64,000 nt of DNA, from assembly GCF_008933955.1 (NCBI RefSeq), contig NZ_WBXO01000010.1:1-64000 (forward strand), given 5' to 3'. The number at the start of each line of letters is the position of its first letter. Position 1 is the first letter of the stretch. This DNA comes from Heliorestis acidaminivorans (GTDB lineage: Bacteria; Bacillota; Desulfitobacteriia; Heliobacteriales; Heliobacteriaceae). The position numbers and the translations under genes are program-made. Positions 23,430 through 32,429 of this stretch are shown here, in pieces. The notes below the pieces were generated by a model. The model saw nothing but the letters and a program-made list of their open reading frames with translations. It was not told where the DNA came from and searched no databases.

Positions 23430-23870
23430 ATGACTACGACGAGGCCTTTTTTAAGACCTCATCGCCTTGCCGCTTATGTTTCCCTTACAAACGCCTTATT
23501 CCTGCTCTACGTCGCCTGGGACAAATACATTACCGATGCTTGTAGTGTCTGCTCTTTCATACCTTGGCTATCAATAGGTGATGAAGTAGTTGGCCTACTC
23601 GGAGCAATGATGGCAATGCTAATAGCCTTTCTAGCTTATCAAGCTGACCGCAGACCCTACTTCGGTCATGGAGCACTTTTTCTCTCTCTTTTCTCCGTCA
23701 TCTTCGGAACAGCCTTACAAATAGGTCGCTACTACTCCCTAGGATCATATTGTGTGCAATGCATCATCTCAGATGGCCTTTTTGCCTTGACAGCACTATT
23801 TATGGCAATCTGGTTCTGGAATCAACATAAGCAAAAACAAATCTATGGAAAGGTGAATCTAAATGTTTAG
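23430..23870 (+). CDS. VKOR/DsbB-like membrane disulfide oxidoreductase
   Basis: A 146-residue protein with four membrane helices. Two Cys pairs, CSVC near 36-39 and YCVQC near 108-112 followed by ISDGLFALTALFM, are the pattern of small vitamin-K-epoxide-reductase or DsbB-like enzymes that re-oxidise extracytoplasmic thiol oxidases using quinone. Its stop overlaps the start of a thioredoxin-fold lipoprotein gene by 8 bp, an expected redox partner. It has a GGGGG ribosome site. Confidence 0.8.
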   Translation: MTTTRPFLRPHRLAAYVSLTNALFLLYVAWDKYITDACSVCSFIPWLSIGDEVVGLLGAMMAMLIAFLAYQADRRPYFGHGALFLSLFSVIFGTALQIGRYYSLGSYCVQCIISDGLFALTALFMAIWFWNQHKQKQIYGKVNLNV

Positions 23871-24288
23871 AACAAAACATATACTAACCTTCATTACAAT
23901 TTCTATTCTTTCCTTATTAATACTCAGCGGTTGTAACCAGTCTACCTCAACTCCCAGCGGGGAAGCAGAACAAGAAGAATATGTATTGCTGAGCCTTGGT
24001 GAAGTAAAAGCAGGCAAGCTAATCTACTTCTACGCCCCAACCTGCAAATTCTGCGCCGAACAAGAACCTTTACTAGAAGAATGGTTTGCAGAAAATGAAG
24101 AAGCACTGCAAGTCGTAACGCTAGAGAAGCTTGATCTATCAGAGCGGGATAACCACCCTATAGGCAGAGAATATGGTGTAGACTCTGTTCCTAGCCTTGT
24201 TTTCCTTGATGAAGCAGGGGAAGTTGTTGCAAAAAGAGTTGGCTTACAGGGGAAGGCTGTTTTGTCGGGGATGGTGTTAGAACAATAA
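23863..24288 (+). CDS. Thioredoxin-fold lipoprotein (DsbA/TlpA-like)
   Basis: A 141-residue protein with a lipoprotein signal (lipobox LSGC, Cys near 24), then a thioredoxin fold with a CKFC active site in IYFYAPTCKFCAEQEPLLEEW and the cis-Pro loop GVDSVPSLVFLDEAG. It should act on thiols outside the membrane as partner of the VKOR/DsbB-like protein, whose gene it overlaps by 8 bp. Confidence 0.85.
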   Translation: MFRTKHILTFITISILSLLILSGCNQSTSTPSGEAEQEEYVLLSLGEVKAGKLIYFYAPTCKFCAEQEPLLEEWFAENEEALQVVTLEKLDLSERDNHPIGREYGVDSVPSLVFLDEAGEVVAKRVGLQGKAVLSGMVLEQ

Positions 24289-24368
24289 TAAGCTAACTAT
24301 ACGAATGGACGGTCTGGGGATTTAGATTTTAGACTTTTCTAGTATAGATAGTAGATAAAATAATGAAA

Positions 24369-24416
24369 AAAAGAGTTCAGTTCACTTCTTTCTTGAAAAG
24401 TGAGCTGAACTCTTTT
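24369..24416 (+). terminator. Terminator of the disulfide-pair operon
   Basis: AAAAGAGTTCAG (24369-24380) pairs with CTGAACTCTTTT (24405-24416), and the stem extends inward by TCACTT/AAGTGA. Confidence 0.85.
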
Positions 24417-24798
24417 GGTTAGAGGGAAATTAACTTTTTGTTAGAGGAAAAAATGTAAAGGATTAGGTTGTGTTGTCTAAAAATGCTTTTTATAGGTATA
24501 AAGATCCATATAGGGTAAACATCAGTATATTAAATTTTGCTATGAGCCATTAAGTTTTGGATGAGGCACTAATGGAGAGTAAACCTTCATATATTGGAAT
24601 AAGAGTTGGTTATGTTAGTGTAGAAGGAATGAGTAATTTTTGGACGGAATGTGTTAAATATTGAAGGCAAGCTAAAAAGTACATGATATAATATGGAATA
24701 AGGGGTAAAGTTTTTCCACGAAATTCAGTTCTTCATCATGTTTGATAAAAAACAAAAAAGCTTAACAATTATAATAAAGATAAAGGGGTGGTATAGAA
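24417..24798. other. AT-rich intergenic stretch with promoter
   Basis: No gene is seen. GATATAATATGG (TATAAT at 24687-24692) is the likely -10 for the first minor-pilin cassette. The remaining sequence shows no repeat or stable hairpin. Confidence 0.5.
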
Positions 24799-25815
24799 GT
24801 GTATTATTTATTTAACCAAAAAGGTGCTGCTTTACCTTTAGCTTTAGTTATAGTTTTCGTTCTACTTTTATTTGGAACAGCCTTAGCTCAATATAGTAAT
24901 ACTGATGCAATTCATGTGGCGCATAATGAAAAATCAATGAAAGCTTATTACATTGCTCGTTCTGCTGCAGATGCACTAGCTGCTCATATTATTAACGATT
25001 CAAATGAATTAGACAAATTAGTTGAAGCAACGAAAGTTAAAGAAGGAACTGGAGCACTAGGGGAGGGTACTTTTTATGTGTCAGTTACAAACCATAATGG
25101 AATAGAAATACAAGCTAAAGGCACAGTAGGTGATGTAACGAAAAATGTTATTTTAAGTGTTGTACCTAGAAATTTGTTTGACTCAACAATTTACGGTCAC
25201 GATAGTGTTAATGTTGGAGCTGGTGCGTTCGTTGAAGGAGATGTTGTATCAGGAGGCTTGATAACAGTAGGCAATAATGCCACAATTAAGGGAGAAACAG
25301 ACAGCTATGCTAGTACGGAATTTCCTGCTGTTAATTTCCCCACTTCTACGGAAGATTTAATACATTATGATAATCAAGTGAAGCTTCTTGATAAAAAAGA
25401 ACCTTTAATATTTAATACAGGTAACAGTGGAGAACAATTGAAAGTATTAATGGACAAAGAATTAATTGTTAATAATGGAAAAATAGAAGTAACTGGCGAT
25501 GGAGTGTTACTACTCTATCTCAAAGAAGGTGCATCTATTTTTGGAGAAGTAAGTGGTAAACCAAATCAAATATTTTTATTTTGTGCGCCAAATAAAGAGA
25601 TTACACTTCAGACAGGGAAAAATATATTTAACGGTTATATATATGCACCTGATGCTACTGTAACATACAAGTCGGGCATATTTACAGGTGCTATAATTGC
25701 AGGTAAGGTAAATATATCTGCAAATGGTGATGTGTACTATGCTGGTGGTGGGATTGCACCGGATAATATTAACTTGCCTTCTGTAGGATATATAAGAGGT
25801 TCCTGGAGTAAGTAA
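24799..25815 (+). CDS. PilX-like minor pilin with C-terminal beta-repeat domain (cassette A)
   Basis: A 338-residue protein. The N-terminus QKGAALPLALVIVFVLLLFG is a PilX-type prepilin-like start with a single membrane helix. After a PilX-like stalk (YYIARSAADALAAHI), residues ~130-320 form a repetitive beta structure (VNVGAGAFVEGDVVSGGLIT ... GYIYAPDATVTYKSG) of the DUF7305 type. The start is GTG after AAAGGGGTGG. It is the first of three genes whose order and domains are repeated in cassette B (30883-34247). AT content is much higher here than in cassette B, suggesting a diverged or foreign origin. Confidence 0.8.
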   Translation: MYYLFNQKGAALPLALVIVFVLLLFGTALAQYSNTDAIHVAHNEKSMKAYYIARSAADALAAHIINDSNELDKLVEATKVKEGTGALGEGTFYVSVTNHNGIEIQAKGTVGDVTKNVILSVVPRNLFDSTIYGHDSVNVGAGAFVEGDVVSGGLITVGNNATIKGETDSYASTEFPAVNFPTSTEDLIHYDNQVKLLDKKEPLIFNTGNSGEQLKVLMDKELIVNNGKIEVTGDGVLLLYLKEGASIFGEVSGKPNQIFLFCAPNKEITLQTGKNIFNGYIYAPDATVTYKSGIFTGAIIAGKVNISANGDVYYAGGGIAPDNINLPSVGYIRGSWSK

Positions 25816-25835
25816 TTTTCTCAGGTGGTGGAATA

Positions 25836-26198
25836 ATGAAAATTTTATCTGAAGAATCGGGGTTCACATTAGTTGAGGTGTTAGTGTCTCTTTCACTGAT
25901 ATCGATTGTTTTAGTTGCTTATTTAGGTTTGTTTACCAATAGTTTTCAAGGTATTTACTCAAGCGGATATAAAGGTGAAGCTTTGTTTGAAACTCAACAA
26001 GATATGGAGCAACAAATAATTAATAAAGCCGTAAAAACGCCGCCGGATGAATTAATAGTGAATTTTACTAATGGTTCTTTTACGGATAATAAAATTAAAA
26101 TTCCAGGAAATGAAATAATAATGAAAAGGAAATATACTGATGGATTCGGAAATGATAATGCATCCGTTTCATTGTCTGTTTTTGTTCCAGATAAATAA
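25836..26198 (+). CDS. PilV-like prepilin (cassette A)
   Basis: A 120-residue type IV prepilin with a type III signal: MKILSEESG^FTLVEVLVSLSLI, processing expected after Gly9 with N-methylated Phe and Glu5 kept. It is followed by a short pseudopilin domain (YLGLFTNSFQGIYSSGYKGEA) closely matching the paralogue at 31975 (YLSLFTISYQGIFHSGHKS). It lies 20 bp after the PilX-like gene. Confidence 0.85.
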   Translation: MKILSEESGFTLVEVLVSLSLISIVLVAYLGLFTNSFQGIYSSGYKGEALFETQQDMEQQIINKAVKTPPDELIVNFTNGSFTDNKIKIPGNEIIMKRKYTDGFGNDNASVSLSVFVPDK

Positions 26199-26245
26199 AA
26201 ATATACACTAATAAACATGGAAGATAATGGAGAGGGGGGGATGTT

Positions 26246-27724
26246 ATCAAAAGATTAAATTGGAATAAAAGTGGATTTACTCTTGTTGAACTATTAGTTA
26301 CTCTTACGTTATTACTTTTGTTTTTGCTTATTGGTTATACTTTTTTGTTTTTTGGACTGAAATCTTTTGCTAGTGGAGAAGAACAATATAATTTACAATC
26401 TAAAGTTCGTATGGCATCTATATTTATTACTGAAGAACTGAGATATGCCTATAGCGTACAAATAATCGATAGTAGCAACTTTGCTATTCCAAATGAAGTA
26501 ACAGACGAGTTAAATTATATTTATATCAAAAATAACAAACTTTACCATAAAAACAAAGACAACAATGTAGCTCGTGAAATACCTATGACTACTAGCGATA
26601 ATGTAAACATTAACTTAATAGTTAATACAACTAATACAAATGGAATGATCAACTTTAAGGTAATTGGAACAGATGGAGAGAGTACTTACGATATTGTGAC
26701 TGATGTAAGCGTATTGAACTTGAAATCCTCTATAAAAAAAGAAGGAGTTTCAAACTCTACTAGTAGTTACGGTGTTGTCTATGAGAAAGTTGATCCTGAT
26801 GAAGTAACATCTCTTCGAGTAGTCCCAAATTTAATCAGAGAGGACCATGATTTCCCATCTGATTTTAGGTTAACATTAATAAAAGAAGAGTTGATTGAAT
26901 TTGAGGAAGAATACTTTTCTTTAGGTGGAGCCTTCAAATCTATGACAATAGACGAAATAGAAATAGATAATAATGTAGTTGTATTAACTATAGACGGAGA
27001 GTTAGATGAGATTGAAAAGGGTTTTGCTTCAATTACTGTCAAAGGAACTGCTTTAAAAGGTGGTAACGATTTGACAGCAACGATAGAAGTACGATCTTTA
27101 AGAACAGAACCTCCAAAAGCAAATCCATTGCCGGGAAAAGTGAAAAAAAATCAAGAGATACGACTATCTTCAGAAACAATTGAAGCTGAAATCTACTTTA
27201 CTATGGATGGTACGGATATTGATTTAGCTGAGCCCAATCATAAGTATAATCCTACTTTAGACATAAATAGTAGGAATGTACCAGTTGTTGAAGAAGATGT
27301 TACAATTAAAGCTATGGCTACAAAGGAGGGATTAGGAGATAGTTTGATTGAAACATTTGAATATTATATTTATCCATTTATTCAGAGTGTAAGTAGAGTG
27401 GCAACAGCAAATAAATTTACAATTACTCTAACAGAAGAGGTAATATTTGATGGAAGCCCATTATATAATGCAGACGGAAAGCCGTATTATTTAAACGATA
27501 GCGGATTTAAGGTATATTATTTACAAAGTATTGAAAACAAACGTTATATAGATGTAGAAAAAGTTTTACTACAAGATTCTTATTCGATAATAATAGAAAC
27601 TAAAAATATTCCTGGAGGCTCTGGTGAAGTTTTCTTTATTGAATACGATCAAAAAAGCGGTTACGAAATTAGAAGCACATCTACAAATCGTCTACTAGAA
27701 AAAACAACTATATCTACTCATTAG
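26246..27724 (+). CDS. Large prepilin with chitobiase-like domain; apparent ATC start (cassette A)
   Basis: A 492-residue protein if started at ATC 26246, giving (M)KRLNWNKSG^FTLVELLVTLTL, a normal prepilin leader. There is no ATG, GTG or TTG in frame between the upstream TAA (26225) and the FTLVELL motif; the first TTG (26318) would delete the motif. A GGAGAGGGGGGG ribosome site ends 5 nt before the ATC. ATG 26241 is out of frame and stops after five codons. Alternatives are a frameshift or a sequencing error in AAAAG. After the pseudopilin part come a helical and beta region and a CHB_HEX_C-type domain (IYFTMDGTDIDLAEPNHKYN). The paralogue is at 32430. Confidence 0.75.
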   Translation: MKRLNWNKSGFTLVELLVTLTLLLLFLLIGYTFLFFGLKSFASGEEQYNLQSKVRMASIFITEELRYAYSVQIIDSSNFAIPNEVTDELNYIYIKNNKLYHKNKDNNVAREIPMTTSDNVNINLIVNTTNTNGMINFKVIGTDGESTYDIVTDVSVLNLKSSIKKEGVSNSTSSYGVVYEKVDPDEVTSLRVVPNLIREDHDFPSDFRLTLIKEELIEFEEEYFSLGGAFKSMTIDEIEIDNNVVVLTIDGELDEIEKGFASITVKGTALKGGNDLTATIEVRSLRTEPPKANPLPGKVKKNQEIRLSSETIEAEIYFTMDGTDIDLAEPNHKYNPTLDINSRNVPVVEEDVTIKAMATKEGLGDSLIETFEYYIYPFIQSVSRVATANKFTITLTEEVIFDGSPLYNADGKPYYLNDSGFKVYYLQSIENKRYIDVEKVLLQDSYSIIIETKNIPGGSGEVFFIEYDQKSGYEIRSTSTNRLLEKTTISTH

Positions 27725-27811
27725 AACTGGTGCTGATCGGGAATGCAAATCCTACTTGACTAGGACGTCCACCCACACAACTCATACCCTATACCAAACA
27801 GCCTAACAACC

Positions 27812-27855
27812 AAAAAGCGCCTACTGGCTAAAATATCCAGTAGGCGCTTTTTTTT
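27812..27855. terminator. Bidirectional terminator
   Basis: AAAAAGCGCCTACTGG (27812-27827) pairs perfectly with CCAGTAGGCGCTTTTT (27837-27852), with T-runs in both directions. It serves cassette A and the convergent DUF4405-like gene. Confidence 0.9.
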
Positions 27856-27925
27856 ACTTATGCCTTCCCCAAAAAACTCCAAAGCAACTAAAAGATCACA
27901 AAACACACTTTCCGCCTTCTTCTTC

Positions 27926-28564
27926 CTAATCCCCTAGCATCAATTCAACTACTTCTTGCATCGACAGTCCATGGTGGCGTACAATTTCCCGAATTTCCGT
28001 ATCAGCCGTAGCTGACACGCCTGCTTTTTGCAATCTTTCGATAGCTCTTTCTACAGCAATACCTTCTTGATTGGAGATTTGCTCTATTGAATAAAAACCA
28101 TAACCAGCTCCAGAACCACCTACCTTGCTAGTCATGTCTAGTGGGTCATGAAGAGGTTCTTGATCTTCCCAACTAGCTTTAATGCCCTCGCCTACATCTA
28201 GAATGACACTTACAGGTGGTACATGATAGTGAGTACCCAATAAGACAAAGACAGTGAGAGCAAGAGCGGCTATAAACTCTTTGGTGAAAAACATTGTCTT
28301 TTTACTTTTATTTTTTTGTAGATAGCAGACAATTGCTTTCCAGTTCAGTGCACAGTGCCAGACGGAAAAGAAGGTAAAAAGAAAAGAAGCTGTGGTGTGA
28401 ATATTGCTGTAACTTTCTTTAGATAGACCTAAGACAGTCCAGTCGCTCCAGTTAGCAATGCGACCTGCCGGTGCAATGTAGAGAATAATGCCAGTATATA
28501 CGACAAGTACAATACTGATGAATAATGTAAGGGAAACAAAGCTTCTTAGATTGAGTTTGGCCAT
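27926..28564 (-). CDS. DUF4405-like membrane protein
   Basis: A 212-residue protein with three or four membrane helices. Conserved His residues in NIHTTASFLFTFFSVWHCAL resemble those of cytochrome-b-like DUF4405 proteins that may bind haem. The C-terminal ~90 residues are soluble and contain a helical TDTEIREIVRHHGLSMQEVV segment. An AAAGGAG site precedes ATG 28564. A role in membrane electron transfer is possible but unproven. It lies between the two pilin cassettes with the chemoreceptor gene. Confidence 0.65.
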   Translation of the reverse strand: MAKLNLRSFVSLTLFISIVLVVYTGIILYIAPAGRIANWSDWTVLGLSKESYSNIHTTASFLFTFFSVWHCALNWKAIVCYLQKNKSKKTMFFTKEFIAALALTVFVLLGTHYHVPPVSVILDVGEGIKASWEDQEPLHDPLDMTSKVGGSGAGYGFYSIEQISNQEGIAVERAIERLQKAGVSATADTEIREIVRHHGLSMQEVVELMLGD

Positions 28565-28685
28565 AGTCCATGACTCCTTTCGGTGTTCCTGATCTTTCTT
28601 TTAACTACTTATACTTTAGCAAAGCTTTATGACGACTTTGTTGCAACTTTGTGACACTTTTGTGTCAATCAGCCCTGCCAGAACT

Positions 28686-28734
28686 AAAAAACTGATGCAC
28701 CTACCGGAAAAAATTATCCAGTAGGTGCATCAGT
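28686..28734 (-). terminator. Terminator of the chemoreceptor gene
   Basis: ACTGATGCACCTAC (28691-28704) pairs with GTAGGTGCATCAGT (28721-28734). On the - strand the stem is followed by six T. Confidence 0.75.
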
Positions 28735-28781
28735 TGTAACAAAACTATGCATAAGCGCCAGTAATCTACAGAAAAACTCTC

Positions 28782-30494
28782 CTAAACCCTAAACCGATTA
28801 ATCGATGATTGCAAATCAACAGACATCTGTGCCAGACTTTGGCTAGATGAAGATATTTGCTCCATTGAAGCAGATTGCTCTTCTGTAGCGGCAGAAATAT
28901 TCTGGGCTTGGCTTGTATTTTCTCTGCTTATTTTTTCTAGTTCTTTCATTGAAGAAGTAATTTCTTGAGCTCCCCTTGCTGTTTCTTGTGTCGAGGCTGA
29001 TATTTCACTCATTTGCTGAGACATGTCATTAATCAATTTTGCTATTTCAGTGAAGGATCTTCCTGCTTTATTTACAACTTCTGAACCAACCTTAACTTCG
29101 TGTGTCCCTTTATTCATAACTACAATTGCTTTATCCGTATCTTTTTGGATTTCACCTATTAGCTGGGCAATTTCTTTGGAAGAGCCTTCTGCTTGTTCTG
29201 CCAATTTGCGAACTTCTTCAGCTACCACAGCGAAGCCCTTACCTTGTTCACCTGCCCGAGCGGCTTCAATAGCGGCATTCAAAGCTAGGAGATTAGTTTG
29301 CGCCGCTATACCAGAGATAGCCACCACAATTTGTTCTATCTCTTTAGATCTTTCGCCTAGAGATGTTATCACCTCGGCTGTATTGTTAACGGCTTGCTCT
29401 ATGTTGTTCATTTGACTTATTACATACTTGATAGACTCGCTACCCTCATTAGCCGCATTAGTTGTTTGCTCTGCGATAGTTGCGCCAGAGTGAGCATTAG
29501 CGGCAATTTGTTGCATGCCTGAAGAGACTTGCTCAATAATAGTAGAAGTTTTATCAATGGCTTTTTCTTGGTCTTGAACGCTTAGTGCTACAACATTTAC
29601 GGACGTGGCTACTTGTTGATTCGATGCGGCAAATTGTTGTGAGCTAGCAGATAATTCTTCTGATGAAGCGGCAACTTGTTCTGCCGACTCGTTGACTTGT
29701 CTTATCACGCTTCTTAAGTTTTCGATCATCTGGTTAAGAGCCTTGCCTAACTGACCTACTTCATCGGTAGATTTTACATCCACTGGCTTGATCGCTAGAT
29801 TGCCATTGGCAACTTCTTTTATTTTCTCAACTACTTCTATTAAAGGTTTGGAAATCATTAAGGCTATAAAAGATCCTAGAACTAAAGAAAAAAGCGAGGC
29901 AAGAGTAGTAAAGACAATAATCATTGTATCAGCACGATTGCTATTCTCTTTGGCCAGTGCAAAAAGCCGTACTGCTTCTTCGTCATTATGTTCTGCTATA
30001 TCGGAAAGAATTTTGTTTAGTTCATTTAAGATAGACGATGCATTTTGTACAAAATAAACATAGCCTGCTTCCTTTTCACCATTAAAAGACAATGCTAAGG
30101 CTTTTTCGCGCTCTGTTCGATATATTTTCTGAGCTTCTTTGAATTGTTGCAGTTTTTCTGCTTCAAAAGTGTCGAGGTTTGTTTTTTCAAAGTCAGCTAT
30201 TATGTTGTCAACGTTGCTAATCCGTTGGTTTGCATAGTCCATAAGCTCTTTTGTCGTTGTACTGTCAATGTTGGCAAGCAGTAGTTCTTTCGTAATAGCT
30301 TCAGCGGCTCTTGAGTTAGCTCGAGCTTCGTTGACTAACTTAATTGGATAGAGCCGTTCATTATACATTTCTTCCACTTCATCGGTAATAACGTTGGTGT
30401 AATAGAAGCCAACTGTGCCAACGCTGATCATAAAGAGAATTAACATTACTACAAGAGTTAGTATTTTTGTAAGTGCATTTAGATTTCTGAACAT
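28782..30494 (-). CDS. Methyl-accepting chemotaxis protein
   Basis: A 570-residue receptor. A membrane helix (~10-32), a four-helix-bundle sensor (4HB_MCP, ~35-185), a second helix (~188-210), HAMP (~212-265) and a long signalling coiled coil (~285-570) with the near-invariant tip [20 protein letters not shown] and EEVRKLAEQ. It would pass a signal to CheA/CheW. Between two pilin cassettes and near pilT, it may feed a pilus-based motility pathway, but that is inference. The ribosome site is weak. Confidence 0.93.
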   Translation of the reverse strand: MFRNLNALTKILTLVVMLILFMISVGTVGFYYTNVITDEVEEMYNERLYPIKLVNEARANSRAAEAITKELLLANIDSTTTKELMDYANQRISNVDNIIADFEKTNLDTFEAEKLQQFKEAQKIYRTEREKALALSFNGEKEAGYVYFVQNASSILNELNKILSDIAEHNDEEAVRLFALAKENSNRADTMIIVFTTLASLFSLVLGSFIALMISKPLIEVVEKIKEVANGNLAIKPVDVKSTDEVGQLGKALNQMIENLRSVIRQVNESAEQVAASSEELSASSQQFAASNQQVATSVNVVALSVQDQEKAIDKTSTIIEQVSSGMQQIAANAHSGATIAEQTTNAANEGSESIKYVISQMNNIEQAVNNTAEVITSLGERSKEIEQIVVAISGIAAQTNLLALNAAIEAARAGEQGKGFAVVAEEVRKLAEQAEGSSKEIAQLIGEIQKDTDKAIVVMNKGTHEVKVGSEVVNKAGRSFTEIAKLINDMSQQMSEISASTQETARGAQEITSSMKELEKISRENTSQAQNISAATEEQSASMEQISSSSQSLAQMSVDLQSSINRFRV

Positions 30495-30876
30495 TTGAAC
30501 ATTTTACCTGCTTTCTTTTACATAAATAAAATTATATATTAGTAACTATTCTAATGACACTATTATAATTCTGTACAAGATGTTAAACAATGAGAAATAT
30601 TGTCGAATTATGTCACTTGTTTGGCAATTTTCTCTCTGATTGCTCCTGATTAGACAATAACAATAATGAAGGTCAAAAAAGACAAAGACCGTCAAACCAA
30701 TAAGCTAGCTGAAGAAAAAAAGCCTCTACTGGATAAAAGTTTCCAATAGAGGCCTTTTTATTACAATATGCTATAATATAGCTATAGAAAAAAGAAAAGC
30801 CCTATAGCCTGACTATGCACTATGATAATAAGAAAAATCTTTCGCCCCAATTCAGCAGTAATCACAGAAGGGAAGA
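30495..30876. other. Intergenic stretch with terminator and promoter
   Basis: No gene is seen. AGCCTCTACTGGA (30721-30733) pairs with TCCAATAGAGGCC (one mismatch) followed by TTTTT, a terminator with no gene before it on the + strand. TGCTATAAT at 30769-30777 is a perfect extended -10, about 105 nt before cassette B. Confidence 0.6.
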
Positions 30877-30882
30877 TTGGTT

Positions 30883-31962
30883 ATGCCAGGATACTTGAAC
30901 AATAACCGGGGATCTGCATTACCGCTGGCCTTGATCGCTATGGTTGTCTTGTTAACTCTGGGCACAGCTCTAGCTACCTACAGTAATAGCGATGTTAAGC
31001 AAGTAGCTTTCAACGAGAAAAGTATGCAAGCTTATTATCTTGCTCGCTCAGGTGCTGACGCTGTGGCCGATTGGATAATAAGAAACCCGGGAGAAGTAGG
31101 GCAGTTACAGGGTAAGTCATCCACAGCAGAAGTACCCTTTGGGTCAGGACGATTTTCTATTGAAGCTGTTCAGGTAGATGAAAGCACTGGCAGGGTCACT
31201 ATTCATTCCAAAGGGATAGTTGGCGATACATCGCAAGAAGTAAAGCTGTTAATAAGTAAAGAAGATTCTATAGACTTTTTCGCTGATGCTTTGAGGACTG
31301 CCGGTACACAACCCTTGAATTTGAACAATGTTACGATTTATGGCAATGTTTCCTCTAACTCCGCTCAGGAGATAACAGGTGGCACTGTAACAGGCAGTAG
31401 AACTCATAATGCTGGCATAGATCATCCTTTGCCAGACTTCGATTCCTTAAGCTTACCTTCTCGCAATTACACGGAAACTGGCACAGGTAGTAATAAAACA
31501 ATAACTATTTCCGAAGATGGCTATTATGGCAATCTAACTATGCAAAACGGTGAGCTTGTTTTTCATACTACTAGCAGTGAGCAGAAGCTTAAGGTGCTTT
31601 TTGATTTATTTGAATTAAAAACTAAGATGAGAATAGTTGGAGATGGTCAGGTTTACCTTTATGTAAGAAATAGAGCCATTTTTCAAACGCCTAATGTAGA
31701 AATGGACAAACCTGATAAGTTTACGGTCCTCTTAGATAGCGGCAGTCAGATAGATATCTGGGCTAATAGCACTTTTTACGGAGTTATCTATGGTCCAGAA
31801 GCCAAGTTAAGAATGAACGGCAATTCCCATATTGTGGGCTCTGTCATCTGTGAGCTATTAGTTGACCATACCAGCAAAAACATTACCATCACTCACAGAG
31901 AGCTTTCTAGTGATTACGATGGCTCTTTTGCAACAAGTTACAAGAGATTGCAATGGAGGTAG
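30883..31962 (+). CDS. PilX-like minor pilin with C-terminal beta-repeat domain (cassette B)
   Basis: A 359-residue paralogue of the protein at 24799. The opening NNRGSALPLALIAMVVLLTLGTALA and the following YYLARSGADAVADWI match it closely, with a beta-rich C-terminal half (FTVLLDSGSQIDIWANSTFYGVIYGPEAK). ATG 30883 is taken in preference to TTG 30877; AAGGGA lies upstream. The gene is 12 bp ahead of the next prepilin gene. Confidence 0.8.
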   Translation: MPGYLNNNRGSALPLALIAMVVLLTLGTALATYSNSDVKQVAFNEKSMQAYYLARSGADAVADWIIRNPGEVGQLQGKSSTAEVPFGSGRFSIEAVQVDESTGRVTIHSKGIVGDTSQEVKLLISKEDSIDFFADALRTAGTQPLNLNNVTIYGNVSSNSAQEITGGTVTGSRTHNAGIDHPLPDFDSLSLPSRNYTETGTGSNKTITISEDGYYGNLTMQNGELVFHTTSSEQKLKVLFDLFELKTKMRIVGDGQVYLYVRNRAIFQTPNVEMDKPDKFTVLLDSGSQIDIWANSTFYGVIYGPEAKLRMNGNSHIVGSVICELLVDHTSKNITITHRELSSDYDGSFATSYKRLQWR

Positions 31963-31974
31963 GAGGCTTTACTT

Positions 31975-32379
31975 ATGCTTGCCAAATGGACTAAAGAGGT
32001 CAACCTAGTCATCAAAAATTCCAGAGGGCTTACTTTAGTAGAGCTCTTAGTTGCCTTAGCAATCTTATCCATAATCGTTGTTGCTTACTTATCCTTATTT
32101 ACTATCTCTTATCAAGGAATTTTCCACTCTGGTCATAAGAGTAACGCTCTCTTTGAGGGTCAGGAAGTTATAGATAAGATCATTCGTAATCCTAACTACA
32201 CTGCTCCAGGGGTTACTAAAACGGATCATCCTATTTCCAATCCTATTAAGATACCTTTGAGCGCTCTTAGCGGTACAGAGTCAATTACATTAGAGGCTCT
32301 TGGAACTAAAGTTGATATAAGCAAGGAATATCTGGACGATCAACAAGTTAATATAACTGTTTTTGTACCATCACATTAA
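31975..32379 (+). CDS. PilV-like prepilin (cassette B)
   Basis: A 134-residue prepilin with a longer leader and a cleavage site NSRG^LTLVELLVALAIL (Leu in place of Phe at +1, Glu5 present). The rest mirrors the 25836 paralogue. AGGAGG lies upstream of ATG 31975. Prepilin peptidase PilD would process it. Confidence 0.87.
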   Translation: MLAKWTKEVNLVIKNSRGLTLVELLVALAILSIIVVAYLSLFTISYQGIFHSGHKSNALFEGQEVIDKIIRNPNYTAPGVTKTDHPISNPIKIPLSALSGTESITLEALGTKVDISKEYLDDQQVNITVFVPSH

Positions 32380-32429
32380 ATTCGCAATGGAGTTAATTTG
32401 GCAATAGAAAAGAGACAGGGGGCTAAAGG

